Origin: Streptomyces cucumeris
GTDB lineage: Bacteria > Actinomycetota > Actinomycetes > Streptomycetales > Streptomycetaceae
Direction: 5' to 3'
Assembly: GCF_024295805.1 (NCBI RefSeq)
Contig: NZ_JANCLX010000023.1
Span: forward strand, 1 to 55,869
Length of the DNA: 55,869 bases
A program made the translations under genes and the position numbers. Positions 19,194-28,828 of this stretch are shown here, piece by piece. The notes beneath the pieces were generated by a model. That model ran no database searches. It had not been told where the DNA came from and saw only the letters and a list, made by a program, of their open reading frames with translations. Position 1 is the first letter of the stretch; every line of letters starts with the position of its first letter.

Positions 19194-19760
19194 TCAGATG
19201 GCCGGTGACTTCGCCCGCAGCACCGACAGGAACTCCCGCATCCACGCGGGGTGGTCCGGCCAGGCCCGCGCGGAGACCAGCGTGCCGTCCACCACGACCT
19301 CCGTGTCCTGGAACTCCGCCCCCGCGGCCTGGATGTCCAGCTCCAGCGCCGGGTACGCGGTGACCCGGCGTCCGCTGAGGCCGCCGACGGCCGCCGTCAG
19401 CAGCGGTCCGTGGCAGATCTGGGCCACCGGCTTGTCCGCGTCGAAGAACGCCTTGCAGATCTTGCGCAGCTCGGCGTCGTTGCGCAGGTACTCCGGGGCC
19501 CGGCCGCCCGGGATCACCAGACCGAGGTAGTCGCCCGCGTCAACCTCGGCGAAGGACAGATCGGCCGGAAGGCTGTAGCCCGGCTTCTCGGTGTAGGTGT
19601 CGAAACCCTCCTCGAAGTCATGGACCACGAAGCGCAGCGTCTTGCGCGCGGGGGCGGCGATATGGACCTCGTACCCCTCCTCGCGCAGCCGCTGGTACGG
19701 ATAGAGCACCTCCAGCGACTCGGCCGCGTCACCGGTCACCAGCAGGATCTTCGCGGCCAT
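19194..19760 (-). CDS. DJ-1/PfpI family protein
   Basis: A 188-residue class I glutamine amidotransferase-like protein of the DJ-1/PfpI family. It starts AAKILLVTGDAAESLEVLYP, with the nucleophile elbow VAQICHGPLLTAA (Cys near residue 112), the preceding GLVIPGGRAPEYLRND and the C-terminal GTLVSARAWPDHPAWMREF. Members act as proteases, glyoxalases/deglycases or redox chaperones; the sub-function cannot be chosen from sequence alone. The start at 19760 was selected for its GGAGGTG ribosome binding site 7 nt upstream; ATG 19787 would add nine residues. Divergent from the glutamate dehydrogenase gene. Confidence 0.9.
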   Translation of the reverse strand: MAAKILLVTGDAAESLEVLYPYQRLREEGYEVHIAAPARKTLRFVVHDFEEGFDTYTEKPGYSLPADLSFAEVDAGDYLGLVIPGGRAPEYLRNDAELRKICKAFFDADKPVAQICHGPLLTAAVGGLSGRRVTAYPALELDIQAAGAEFQDTEVVVDGTLVSARAWPDHPAWMREFLSVLRAKSPAI

Positions 19761-20188
19761 GCCGCCCACCTCCACGTTTGCAGGCATATCTCCGTGCACG
19801 TCACGGTGCCCGGACGGGACCCCTTTGCCAAGTGGGCACGCCAGGGGTCCGTGCGCCCCCTGCGTCGCTGTCCAATCCGTCAAACTTCCGGGGCCGGTTT
19901 TGTACACGAACGGCTCATGACGAGCCCCTGGGGAGGAGCGATAGCCTTACTGCGTGATCAGCGCGATAGTCCGCGAGGGCAATGGAGCCCTCGCCCCGAG
20001 CCCGGGGCGCCACCGGGTGTCGGCCGACGCTGACCCGTGCCGCGTGGGGTCTTGGTCACTTACGGCCGAGTACGCCCCGGGCATTCCGCGATCCGGCATA
20101 CCGTCGTCTGAGACCGGATTCACCGCGTCGCGGCGTCACGCCACCGCCATCGATGTCACGCAAAGGCGCGCGACAGGAGCCAGAGGAC
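19761..20188. promoter_or_regulatory. Divergent region between PfpI-like gene and glutamate dehydrogenase
   Basis: A 428-bp region without a convincing gene. It contains a less GC-rich patch at 19875-19910 (with TTTTGTACACGAAC) that is a reasonable place for a promoter of either gene. No operator repeat was recognised. In-frame ATG 20153 would extend the dehydrogenase by 12 residues. Confidence 0.4.
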
Positions 20189-23100
20189 ATGCAGACCAAG
20201 CTGGACGAAGCCAAGGCCGATCTGCTCACACGGGCCGCCCGGGTAGCTGAGAACAGCCCTGCCGGGGGGAAGACTCCGGTTCAGGGCCCGGGCCCGGAGA
20301 TCCTGAGCGACTACCTCCAGCACTACTACCTGCACACGCCCCCCGAGGACCTCGCCGACCGGGATCCGGTCGACGTCTTCGGCGCGGCGCACTCCCACTA
20401 CCGGCTCGCGGAGTCGCGGCCGCAGGGTACGGCGAACGTCCGGGTGCACACCCCGACCGTCGAGGAGCACGGCTGGACGTGCAGCCACTCCGTCGTCGAG
20501 GTGGTCACCGACGACATGCCGTTCCTGGTCGACTCGGTCACCAACGAGCTCACCCGGCAGGGACGCGGCATCCACGTCGTGATCCACCCGCAGGTGATCG
20601 TGCGCCGTGACATCACCGGCAAGCTGATCGAGCTGCTGGAGGTCTCCTTCGACCGCAAGCCCGGACGGGAGCTGCCGCACGACGCGGTGGTGGAGTCCTG
20701 GATCCACGTCGAGATCGACCGGGAGACCGACCGCGGCGATCTGAAGCAGATCACCTCCGATCTGCTGCGCGTCCTGTCCGACGTCCGCGAGGCGGTCGAG
20801 GACTGGGAGAAGATGCGCGAGTCCGCGCTCCGGCTCGCCGAGGGGCTCCCGGCGGAGCCCAAGGCCGACGAGGTCCGTGAGCAGGAGATCGAGGAGGCCC
20901 GTGAGCTGCTGCGCTGGCTCGCGGACGACCACTTCACCTTCATCGGCTACCGCGAGTACGAGCTGACGCAGGCGCCCGCCGAGAGCGGTGGCGAGGAGGA
21001 TGTGCTGAGCGCGGTGCCCGGCACCGGCCTCGGCATCCTGCGCTCCGACCCCACCCACAAGGACGGCGGCGACAGCGCCCACGCCGGGCCCGCCCCGGTC
21101 TCCCCGTCGTTCAACCGGCTGCCCGCCGACGCCCGGGCCAAGGCCCGTGAGCACAAGCTGCTGGTGCTGACCAAGGCCAACAGCCGGGCCACCGTGCACC
21201 GCCCGTCCTACCTGGACTACGTCGGTGTGAAGAAGTTCGACGCCGCGGGCAATGTGATCGGCGAGCGCCGCTTCCTGGGCCTGTTCTCGTCCGCCGCGTA
21301 CACCGAGTCGGTGCGCCGGGTCCCGGTGATCCGCCGCAAGGTCGACGAGGTGCTGGCGGGTGCGGGCTTCGCGCCCAACAGCCATGACGGCCGGGACCTG
21401 CTCCAGATCCTGGAGACCTACCCGCGCGACGAGCTGTTCCAGACCCCGGTCGACCAGCTCCGCTCCATCGTGACCAGCGTGCTCTACCTCCAGGAGCGCC
21501 GCCGGCTGCGGCTGTTCCTGCGCCAGGACGAGTACGGGCGCTACTACTCCGCGCTGGTCTACCTGCCGCGTGATCGTTTCACCACCGATGTCCGGCTGCG
21601 GCTGACCGACATCCTGCTGGAGGAGCTGACCGGCCGGCCGCCGGTCGACTTCACCGCGCTGCACACCGAATCGGTGCTCTCCCGGCTGCACTTCGTGGTC
21701 CGGGTGCAGCCCGGCAGCGAGCTGCCCAACCTCACCGACGCCGATGTGGAGCGGATCGAGAACCGGCTGATCGAGGCCGCCCGGTCATGGGCCGACGGCT
21801 TCTCCGAGGCCCTGGTCTCCGAGGTCGGCGAGGAGCGCGCGGCCGAGCTGCTCCGCCGCTACCAGCACGCCTTCCCCGAGGGCTACAAGGCCGACCACTC
21901 CCCGCGCGGTGCGGTGGCCGACCTCCAGCACCTGGAGCGGCTGACCGCCGAGGGCAGTACGCAGGACTTCGCGCTCAGCCTGTACGAGCCGGTGGGCGCC
22001 GCCCCCGCCGAGCGCCGTTTCAAGATCTACAGCACCGGCGGCCAGGTCTCGCTGTCCGCGGTGCTGCCGGTGCTCAACACCCTCGGCGTCGAGGTGGTCG
22101 ACGAGCGCCCGTACGAGCTGCGCTGCGCGGACCGGACCACCGCCTGGATCTACGACTTCGGGCTGCGCCTGCCCCAGCTCCGGGACAACGGCGATCTGGC
22201 CGACGACGCCCGTGAGCGCTTCCAGAACGCGTTCGCCGCGGTGTGGACCGGCCAGGCCGAGAGCGACGACTTCAACCAGCTCGTGCTGGGCGCCGGTCTG
22301 GACTGGCGGCAGGCGATGGTGCTGCGCGCGTACGCCAAGTACCTGCGGCAGGCCGGATCCACCTTCAGCCAGTCGTACATGGAGGACACCCTCCGCAACA
22401 ACGTCCACACCACCCGGCTGCTGGTGTCGCTGTTCGAGGCGCGGATGTCGCCCGAGCGGCAGCGGGCCGGGACCGAGCTGACCGACGCCCTGCTGGAGGA
22501 GCTGGACGCGGCGCTGGACCAGGTGGCCTCGCTCGACGAGGACCGCATCCTGCGCTCGTTCCTCACCCTCATCAAGGCCACCCTGCGCACCAACCACTTC
22601 CAGAAGAACGGACAGGGCAAGCCGCACGACTACCTGTCCATCAAGCTGGACCCGCAGGCGGTGCCGGATCTGCCCGCACCGCGCCCGGCGTACGAGATCT
22701 GGGTCTACTCCCCGCGGGTGGAGGGTGTGCACCTGCGCTTCGGCAAGGTCGCCCGTGGTGGTCTGCGCTGGTCCGACCGGCGTGAGGACTTCCGCACCGA
22801 GATCCTGGGCCTGGTCAAGGCGCAGATGGTCAAGAACACGGTCATCGTGCCGGTGGGCGCCAAGGGCGGCTTCGTCGGCAAGCGGCTGCCGGACCCCTCG
22901 GTGGACCGGGACGCCTGGCTGACCGAGGGCATCGAGTGCTACAAGACCTTCATCTCCGGTCTGCTGGACATCACCGACAACATGGTCGCCGGTGAGGTCG
23001 AGCCCCCGAAGGACGTCGTCCGCCACGACGGGGAGGACACCTACCTGGTCGTCGCCGCCGACAAGGGCACCGCGACCTTCTCCGACATCGCCAACGAGGT

Positions 23101-25165
23101 GGCCCAGGCGTACGGCTTCTGGCTGGGTGACGCCTTCGCCTCCGGCGGTTCGGCCGGTTACGACCACAAGGGCATGGGCATCACCGCCCGCGGTGCCTGG
23201 GAGTCGGTCAAGCGCCACTTCCGGGAGCTGGGCCACGACACCCAGACCGAGGACTTCACGGTCGTCGGCGTCGGTGACATGTCCGGTGACGTGTTCGGCA
23301 ACGGCATGCTGCTCAGCGAGCACATCCGGCTGATCGCCGCCTTCGACCACCGGCATATCTTCCTGGACCCGGACCCGGACGCGGCCACCTCCTACGCCGA
23401 GCGTCGCCGGCTGTTCGAGCTGTCGCGCTCCTCCTGGGAGGACTACGACGCCGAGCTGCTCTCCGCGGGCGGCGGGATCCACCCGCGGTCGGCGAAGGCC
23501 ATCCCGATCACCCCACAGGTGCGGGCCGCGCTGGGCATCGAGACCCGGGTCGCCAAGATGACCCCGGCCGATCTGATGAAGGCCATCCTCAAGGCCCCGG
23601 TCGACCTGCTGTGGAACGGCGGTATCGGCACCTACGTCAAGGCGTCCACCGAGAGCAACGCCGAGGTGGGCGACAAGGGCAATGACGCGATCCGGGTGGA
23701 CGGCCAGGACCTGCGGGTCAAGGTCGTCGGCGAGGGCGGCAACCTGGGTCTGACCCAGCTCGGCCGGATCGAGTTCGCCTCCAACGGCGGCAAGATCAAC
23801 ACCGACGCCATCGACAACAGCGCCGGTGTGGACACCTCCGACCACGAGGTGAACATCAAGATCCTGCTCAACGCCCTGGTCACCGAGGGCGATCTGACGG
23901 TCAAGCAGCGCAACAAGATCCTTGCCGAGATGACCGACGAGGTCGGCGCGCTGGTGCTGCGCAACAACTACGCGCAGAACGTGGCCCTGGCCAACTCGGT
24001 CGCCCAGGCCCCCAGCCTGCTCCACGCCCACCAGCGGCTGATGCGCCGGCTGACCCGTGAGGGCCGTCTCGACCGGGCGCTGGAGTTCCTGCCCACCGAC
24101 CGCCAGATCCGTGAGCGGCTGTCCGCCGGACGCGGGATGACCCAGCCCGAACTGGCCGTTCTGCTGGCCTACATCAAGATCACGGTGGCCGAGGAGCTGA
24201 TCGCCACCGGGCTCCCGGACGACCCGTATCTCCAGCGGCTGCTGCACGCCTACTTCCCGCAGGCGCTGCGCCGGCAGTTCCCCGAGCACATCGACGGCCA
24301 TGCGCTGCGCCGGGAGATCATCACCACGGTGCTGGTCAACGACACGGTCAACACCGCCGGTTCCACCTTCCTGCACCGGATGCGGGAGGAGACCGGGGCC
24401 TCCACCGAAGAGGTGGTGCGTGCCCAGACCGCGGCCCGCGCCATCTTCGAACTCGGGGAGATCTGGGACGAGGTCGAGTCGCTGGACACGGTGGTCGCCG
24501 CCGACACCCAGACCCAGATGCGGCTGCACTCGCGGCGGCTGGTCGAGCGCGGCACCCGCTGGCTGCTCAACAACCGTCCGCAGCCGCTGGAGCTGGCCGA
24601 GACCATCGAGTTCTTCGGTGACCGGGTGGCCGAGGTCCGCGCCCAGCTCCCCAAGCTGCTGCGCGGTGCCGACATCGAGTGGCACCAGCGGATCCTGGAC
24701 GAGCTGACCGCCGCCGGGGTCCCGGAGGACCTGGCCACCCGGGTGGCCGGATTCTCCTCCGCGTTCCCGACGCTGGACATCGTGGCCATCGCGGACCGCA
24801 CCGGCAAGGAGCCGCTGGCGGTCGCCGAGGTCTACTACGACCTGGCCGACCGGCTGCGGATCAGCCAGCTCATGGACCGGATCATCGAACTGCCGCGCGC
24901 GGACCGGTGGCAGTCCATGGCCCGGGTCTCCATCCGTGAGGACCTGTACGCGGCCCAGGCCGCCCTGACCTCCGATGTGCTGTCGGTGGGCAACGGCGGC
25001 TCCACGCCCGAGCAGCGGTTCAAGGCGTGGGAGCAGAAGAACGCGGCGATCCTCCAGCGGGCGCGCACCACCCTCGATGAGATCCAGTCCTCGGAGACCT
25101 TCGACCTGGCCAATCTCTCGGTCGCGATGCGCACCATGCGCACGCTGCTGCGCACCCACACCTGA
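20189..25165 (+). CDS. NAD-specific glutamate dehydrogenase, large (~180 kDa) type
   Basis: A 1,658-residue enzyme converting L-glutamate + NAD+ to 2-oxoglutarate + ammonium. It belongs to the very large class first characterised in Streptomyces clavuligerus, and its length matches the family (~1,650). N-terminal ACT-like regulatory segments (DDMPFLVDSVTNEL, then FIGYREYEL) precede the catalytic core. The core has FRTEILGLVKAQMVKN, VPVGAKGGFVGKRLP near residue 890, the nucleotide-binding segment VVGVGDMSGDVFGNGML, and LLWNGGIGTYVKAS. A long helical C-terminal domain follows (about 1,200-1,655). The start at 20189 (MQTKLDEAKADLL) is usual; 20153 is in-frame upstream. No frameshift is seen across 5 kb. 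A strong bidirectional hairpin follows. Confidence 0.97.
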   Translation: MQTKLDEAKADLLTRAARVAENSPAGGKTPVQGPGPEILSDYLQHYYLHTPPEDLADRDPVDVFGAAHSHYRLAESRPQGTANVRVHTPTVEEHGWTCSHSVVEVVTDDMPFLVDSVTNELTRQGRGIHVVIHPQVIVRRDITGKLIELLEVSFDRKPGRELPHDAVVESWIHVEIDRETDRGDLKQITSDLLRVLSDVREAVEDWEKMRESALRLAEGLPAEPKADEVREQEIEEARELLRWLADDHFTFIGYREYELTQAPAESGGEEDVLSAVPGTGLGILRSDPTHKDGGDSAHAGPAPVSPSFNRLPADARAKAREHKLLVLTKANSRATVHRPSYLDYVGVKKFDAAGNVIGERRFLGLFSSAAYTESVRRVPVIRRKVDEVLAGAGFAPNSHDGRDLLQILETYPRDELFQTPVDQLRSIVTSVLYLQERRRLRLFLRQDEYGRYYSALVYLPRDRFTTDVRLRLTDILLEELTGRPPVDFTALHTESVLSRLHFVVRVQPGSELPNLTDADVERIENRLIEAARSWADGFSEALVSEVGEERAAELLRRYQHAFPEGYKADHSPRGAVADLQHLERLTAEGSTQDFALSLYEPVGAAPAERRFKIYSTGGQVSLSAVLPVLNTLGVEVVDERPYELRCADRTTAWIYDFGLRLPQLRDNGDLADDARERFQNAFAAVWTGQAESDDFNQLVLGAGLDWRQAMVLRAYAKYLRQAGSTFSQSYMEDTLRNNVHTTRLLVSLFEARMSPERQRAGTELTDALLEELDAALDQVASLDEDRILRSFLTLIKATLRTNHFQKNGQGKPHDYLSIKLDPQAVPDLPAPRPAYEIWVYSPRVEGVHLRFGKVARGGLRWSDRREDFRTEILGLVKAQMVKNTVIVPVGAKGGFVGKRLPDPSVDRDAWLTEGIECYKTFISGLLDITDNMVAGEVEPPKDVVRHDGEDTYLVVAADKGTATFSDIANEVAQAYGFWLGDAFASGGSAGYDHKGMGITARGAWESVKRHFRELGHDTQTEDFTVVGVGDMSGDVFGNGMLLSEHIRLIAAFDHRHIFLDPDPDAATSYAERRRLFELSRSSWEDYDAELLSAGGGIHPRSAKAIPITPQVRAALGIETRVAKMTPADLMKAILKAPVDLLWNGGIGTYVKASTESNAEVGDKGNDAIRVDGQDLRVKVVGEGGNLGLTQLGRIEFASNGGKINTDAIDNSAGVDTSDHEVNIKILLNALVTEGDLTVKQRNKILAEMTDEVGALVLRNNYAQNVALANSVAQAPSLLHAHQRLMRRLTREGRLDRALEFLPTDRQIRERLSAGRGMTQPELAVLLAYIKITVAEELIATGLPDDPYLQRLLHAYFPQALRRQFPEHIDGHALRREIITTVLVNDTVNTAGSTFLHRMREETGASTEEVVRAQTAARAIFELGEIWDEVESLDTVVAADTQTQMRLHSRRLVERGTRWLLNNRPQPLELAETIEFFGDRVAEVRAQLPKLLRGADIEWHQRILDELTAAGVPEDLATRVAGFSSAFPTLDIVAIADRTGKEPLAVAEVYYDLADRLRISQLMDRIIELPRADRWQSMARVSIREDLYAAQAALTSDVLSVGNGGSTPEQRFKAWEQKNAAILQRARTTLDEIQSSETFDLANLSVAMRTMRTLLRTHT

Positions 25166-25186
25166 CCGGTGATCCCCTTCTGATCC

Positions 25187-25214
25187 GCGGCGGCGCTGTC
25201 CTCAGCGCCGCCGC
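25187..25214. terminator. Bidirectional terminator between convergent genes
   Basis: A perfect 12-bp stem (GCGGCGGCGCTG at 25187-25198, complement at 25203-25214) with TCCT loop lies between the dehydrogenase stop and the stop of the leftward glycosyltransferase, overlapping the latter's last codons. Confidence 0.75.
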
Positions 25215-27199
25215 AGCCGGTTGCGCAGCGCGGCCACCAGCCGCACCGGGGCGACCCGCAGCTCCAGGGTCGTCTGGCCATGGCCGGTGAGCGGTTTGGC
25301 GTAGTACGGGCGGCCCCGGCGCAGCCAGCGGGCGCCGGGCAGCCGCGGGGGCGGCGGCACCGGCGCGGCGCGCGGCGGGCCGTCACTTCGGGCCCCGCCG
25401 GGCCCGGTCATGGCCAGGGTCACCGTCCACCGGCCGCGGCTGAGGTCGCGCACCGACAGCCGGGCGGTGAACGCGCCCGCCGGGTGGCCCGCGGCGAACC
25501 GCACCGGATGGTCCAGGACCCGCCCGTCGGCGTGTTCGGCGCGCAGCCGCAGGCTCCGGCCACGGGCCGGGCTGCCGGGCGGCAGCAGCCGACCGGCGAC
25601 CACCAGCGTGCCCTTCTCGGACGGGTGCCACACGGCCTCGGTCACCTCGCAGGGCGCACCCCTGGGGGCCGGGCCGATGTCGAGCGAGAGATTGCCGTAC
25701 GGGGTGGTGAAGTAGGGGCTGACCCGGGCGCGCAGTCCGCGTCCGGCGGCCACCACCCGGCGGGCGGTGTTGATGTCCAGCCCGTCGTCGTGGCGGCTGC
25801 CGAACCGTACGGTGCGGCTGATGCCCTGGGCGCGGACGTCGAGGTAGAGGTCCCATACGCCGGGGCGCAGCGGTGCGCCGCCGTCCCCCGTGGCGATGTC
25901 GACATCGGCGGTGAACTCCCCGCCGTCGCCGGGGAGAACGGCGGTGCGCAGTTCGTCGGTGGCCTCGCGGCGGCGCAGCACCAGTTCGGTCCGGTCCTCG
26001 GGGCCGGGGGCCAGTCCCTCGATGGAGGCCGTGCCGCGCACCCGCAGGGTGCTGCGGCCGTGCCAGCCCGCCCCGGCCAGATGGTGGCTGACCGGCAGCC
26101 GGTCGGTGACGTCGAAGCAGGCGTCGGGGACATCGGCCGCGGGGTCGCGGAAGGCGGGGTGCAGCCAGTAGACACGGCCCTTGTCGACGAGGTGGCCGCG
26201 GTCGGCGTCGCGTTTGGCGTCGCGGACGACGGCCATCAGGTCCTCGAAGCGGTCGGCGCGCAGCAGATGGACCATCAGCCGCTCGGGGGCGGTGAGGGTG
26301 CGGAACAGCGCGTCGGAGCAGTGGTCCTGGGCCCAGCGGCGCAGTTCGGGGAAGAAGCGGGTCCGGGCCTCGATGGGGTCCTCGCGCGGCAGGGCGCGCA
26401 GCGCGCCGCACAGCTCCCACTGGATGTGGCGGCGCATGACGGTGTCGCGGCGGGGCCCGGGGCGGGTGTAGCGGGCGGCGGTCTCGAACAGCGCGCGCAT
26501 GGCGTCGATGCGGTCGGTGAGACCGGCGGCGGTACGGGTGAGGTTCTGGCCGTTCTCGCGGTAGTCGATGTAGTAGCAGTCGTAGTCGGCGACCACGGAG
26601 ATGCCCGAGGCGTTGAGGTAGGCGGCGGCGGTGAAGGGCTTGTCCTCGCCGTTGCGGCACAGCGGGAAGCGGAGCTGGTGCCGTTCGATCAGGGAGCGGC
26701 GGAACAGCTTCCAGGGGCCGAGGGTGGAGTAGGCGTGGGAGCTGTAGACATCGGTACGTAGCTGGTTGTGGCGGAAGACGGCGCGCGGCACACCGCGTCC
26801 GCTGGCGGAGACCATCTTGCCGAGCACCACGTCGGTGCCGTTCTGGTCGGCCATGGCGACCATACGGCGCAGCGCGTCCGGGCCGAGGCGGTCGTCGGCG
26901 TCGAGGAAGAAGACGAAGTCGCCGCGGGCGAGGTCGAGTCCGGTGTTGCGGGGGCCGCCCGCACCGCCGCTGTTGGGCTGGTGGACCACGCGCAGCGCGG
27001 GGCATTCGGCGGCGAGCCGGTCCAGCTCCGCGGCGGTGCCGTCGGTGGAGCCGTCGTCGACCGCGATGATCTCGATACGGCCGATCCCGAGGGTCTGGTC
27101 CCGCGCGGAGTCGATGGCGCGGGTGAGCTCGGGCATGGCGTTGTAGGCGGGGATGATCACGCTCACGCGGGGCGGGCCGGTGCGGGGTGTGCGCGGCAT
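25202..27199 (-). CDS. Family 2 glycosyltransferase with C-terminal beta domain (TarS/TarP-like architecture)
   Basis: A 665-residue protein. The N-terminal GT-A domain (about 1-240) has PRVSVIIPAYNAMPELTRAI, IIAVDDGSTDGTAAEL and the metal-binding FFLDADDRLGPDAL. A helical linker follows (about 240-390). The C-terminal ~280 residues look like two beta-sandwich modules and include PYFTTPYGNLSLDIG. Similar GT2-linker-beta architecture is known for the wall teichoic acid glycosyltransferases TarS/TarP, whose C-terminal part mediates trimerisation (established for S. aureus). A role in decorating the polymer made by this cluster is inferred. The start at 27199 (MPRTPRTGPPRVS) lies 26 bp after the upstream CDS. 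No signal peptide or TM, so it is cytoplasmic. Confidence 0.85.
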   Translation of the reverse strand: MPRTPRTGPPRVSVIIPAYNAMPELTRAIDSARDQTLGIGRIEIIAVDDGSTDGTAAELDRLAAECPALRVVHQPNSGGAGGPRNTGLDLARGDFVFFLDADDRLGPDALRRMVAMADQNGTDVVLGKMVSASGRGVPRAVFRHNQLRTDVYSSHAYSTLGPWKLFRRSLIERHQLRFPLCRNGEDKPFTAAAYLNASGISVVADYDCYYIDYRENGQNLTRTAAGLTDRIDAMRALFETAARYTRPGPRRDTVMRRHIQWELCGALRALPREDPIEARTRFFPELRRWAQDHCSDALFRTLTAPERLMVHLLRADRFEDLMAVVRDAKRDADRGHLVDKGRVYWLHPAFRDPAADVPDACFDVTDRLPVSHHLAGAGWHGRSTLRVRGTASIEGLAPGPEDRTELVLRRREATDELRTAVLPGDGGEFTADVDIATGDGGAPLRPGVWDLYLDVRAQGISRTVRFGSRHDDGLDINTARRVVAAGRGLRARVSPYFTTPYGNLSLDIGPAPRGAPCEVTEAVWHPSEKGTLVVAGRLLPPGSPARGRSLRLRAEHADGRVLDHPVRFAAGHPAGAFTARLSVRDLSRGRWTVTLAMTGPGGARSDGPPRAAPVPPPPRLPGARWLRRGRPYYAKPLTGHGQTTLELRVAPVRLVAALRNRLRRR

Positions 27200-27225
27200 A
27201 CGGGCTCCGGGGGTGCGGTGGGGGC

Positions 27226-28674
27226 TCAGGCGGCGTCGCCGGTGGCCGCGGGCGGGGGGTCCTGGCGGCGTACGTCGATGACATGGCCGGTGAGGGGGGA
27301 CAGCAGGACGTCGATCGAGGTGCGGGCGACGGCCTCGGAGGAGAGGAGCGACTCGGCGGGTTCGTCGCCGAAGGCCCGGCGGCGCATGGGGGTCCGGGTG
27401 CGCTCGGGGTTGACGCAGTTGACGCGGATGCGGTCGGCGGCCCATTCGTCGGCCAGCGCCTGGGTCAGGTTGACGGTGGCCGCCTTGGCGGAGGAGTAGA
27501 GGCTGTAGCGGGCGCGGCCGCGGGTGTAGCTGCTGGAGGTGTAGAGCAGGAGCTGCCCCTGGGTCTCGGCGAGGTAGGGGTAGGCGCAGCGGGCGATGTG
27601 CACCGGGGCCAGATAGTTGACCAGGGTGGACAGTTCGATGGTGCGGGCGTCGGCGTGGGCGAGTTCGCCGACCCGCAGGATCCCGGCGGTGTTGACGACG
27701 TGGTCCACGCGCCCGGCGGTGGTGTGGGCGTGCCGCAGGGCCTCCTCGACCTCGGCGGCCACCTCCACATGGGTGCCGCTGCCGGAGCGGCTGAACGGGA
27801 AGACGGTGGCGCCGTAACCGCGGGCGAGGGCGGCCACATCGGCGCCGATGCCGTAGCTGGCGCCGAAGACGACCAGCACCTTGCCGGTGAGCAGCCGCCG
27901 GTAGGACGCCTCGTCGGGCTGGGCGGGGGCGGTCTGGGAGGCGAGCTGGAAGAGCTTGTCGGCGATGAAGATGTCGACGGGCTCGGTCACCTTCATGTTG
28001 TGCTCGTCGCCGGTGACCACGTGGATGGGGACGTCGGGCAGATAGCGCAGGACGACCGAGCAGTCGTCGGTGGCGTGGAACAGCGGGTCCTCGGCGGCCA
28101 GTTCGTAGGCGCGCCGCAGCACCGAGAGACGGAAGCACTGCGGGGTCTGGCCGCGGCGCAGCCGGGAGCGGTCGGGGACGTCGGTGATGAACTCGCCGTC
28201 GTCGCCGTGGGTGCGGGTGACCACGATGGTGTCGGCGGAGGGGATGGCCACGTCCACCGCGTCATAGCGGGTGAGGGCCTGGACGCAGTCGTCGATGATG
28301 CGGGCGGACAGCAGGGGGCGTACGGCGTCGTGGAACAGGACGCCGGGGTCCTCGCCGCCGGTCAGCCGGGCGTCCAGCGCAGCGATGGCCGCGCGGGTGG
28401 TCTCGTTGCGGGTGGCGCCGCCCGGGAGCACCGCGCGGACCTTGGTGAACCGGGCCTCGGCGACGATCTTCTCCACCTCGGACACGAAGTCCGGGGTCAT
28501 CATCACCAGGACGTCGTCGACGGCCGTGGCGTCCTCGAAGATCTGGAGCGTGTGCTCGATGATCGGTCTTCCGGCGATCTTCAGTAGCTGTTTGGGCAGG
28601 GTGAGACCGACCCGCTGGCCGGTGCCGCCCGCGAGGACGACGGCGGTGGTGCGCGCTCTGCGCGGTCTGCCCAT
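27226..28674 (-). CDS. Bifunctional polyol-phosphate cytidylyltransferase / SDR reductase (TarI-TarJ-like fusion, CDP-ribitol synthesis)
   Basis: A 482-residue fusion. Residues ~9-235 are an IspD/TarI nucleotidyltransferase: VVLAGGTGQRVGLTLPKQLL, the P-loop-like CTP-binding segment, GGATRNETTRAAI and FHDAVRPLLSARII. Residues ~262-470 are a short-chain dehydrogenase: VLVVFGASYGIGADVAALAR for NADP binding, VVNTAGILRVGEL, and the catalytic YSLYSSAKAATVNLTQAL (YxxxK). The same domain order occurs in Haemophilus Bcs1, which reduces ribulose-5-phosphate and transfers CMP to give CDP-ribitol (established there). CDP-ribitol supply for a poly(ribitol phosphate) wall polymer is therefore inferred. CDP-glycerol synthesis is unlikely because TagD is a different fold. 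MEP-pathway IspD is an alternative only for the first half. Confidence 0.88.
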   Translation of the reverse strand: MGRPRRARTTAVVLAGGTGQRVGLTLPKQLLKIAGRPIIEHTLQIFEDATAVDDVLVMMTPDFVSEVEKIVAEARFTKVRAVLPGGATRNETTRAAIAALDARLTGGEDPGVLFHDAVRPLLSARIIDDCVQALTRYDAVDVAIPSADTIVVTRTHGDDGEFITDVPDRSRLRRGQTPQCFRLSVLRRAYELAAEDPLFHATDDCSVVLRYLPDVPIHVVTGDEHNMKVTEPVDIFIADKLFQLASQTAPAQPDEASYRRLLTGKVLVVFGASYGIGADVAALARGYGATVFPFSRSGSGTHVEVAAEVEEALRHAHTTAGRVDHVVNTAGILRVGELAHADARTIELSTLVNYLAPVHIARCAYPYLAETQGQLLLYTSSSYTRGRARYSLYSSAKAATVNLTQALADEWAADRIRVNCVNPERTRTPMRRRAFGDEPAESLLSSEAVARTSIDVLLSPLTGHVIDVRRQDPPPAATGDAA

Positions 28675-28828
28675 GGTCGCTCCTGACTCCTGGGGGATCC
28701 CGGGGGATTCCTGGTGGGGTGTCGGCTGCTCCGGTGGGTGAGGGTGCGACGGCTGTCCGGGGGGCCCGGCTCCGGTCGCGGGGGTCAGGGTGGGGGACGG
28801 GGATGAGGGGCGGATGTGGCCCGGGCCG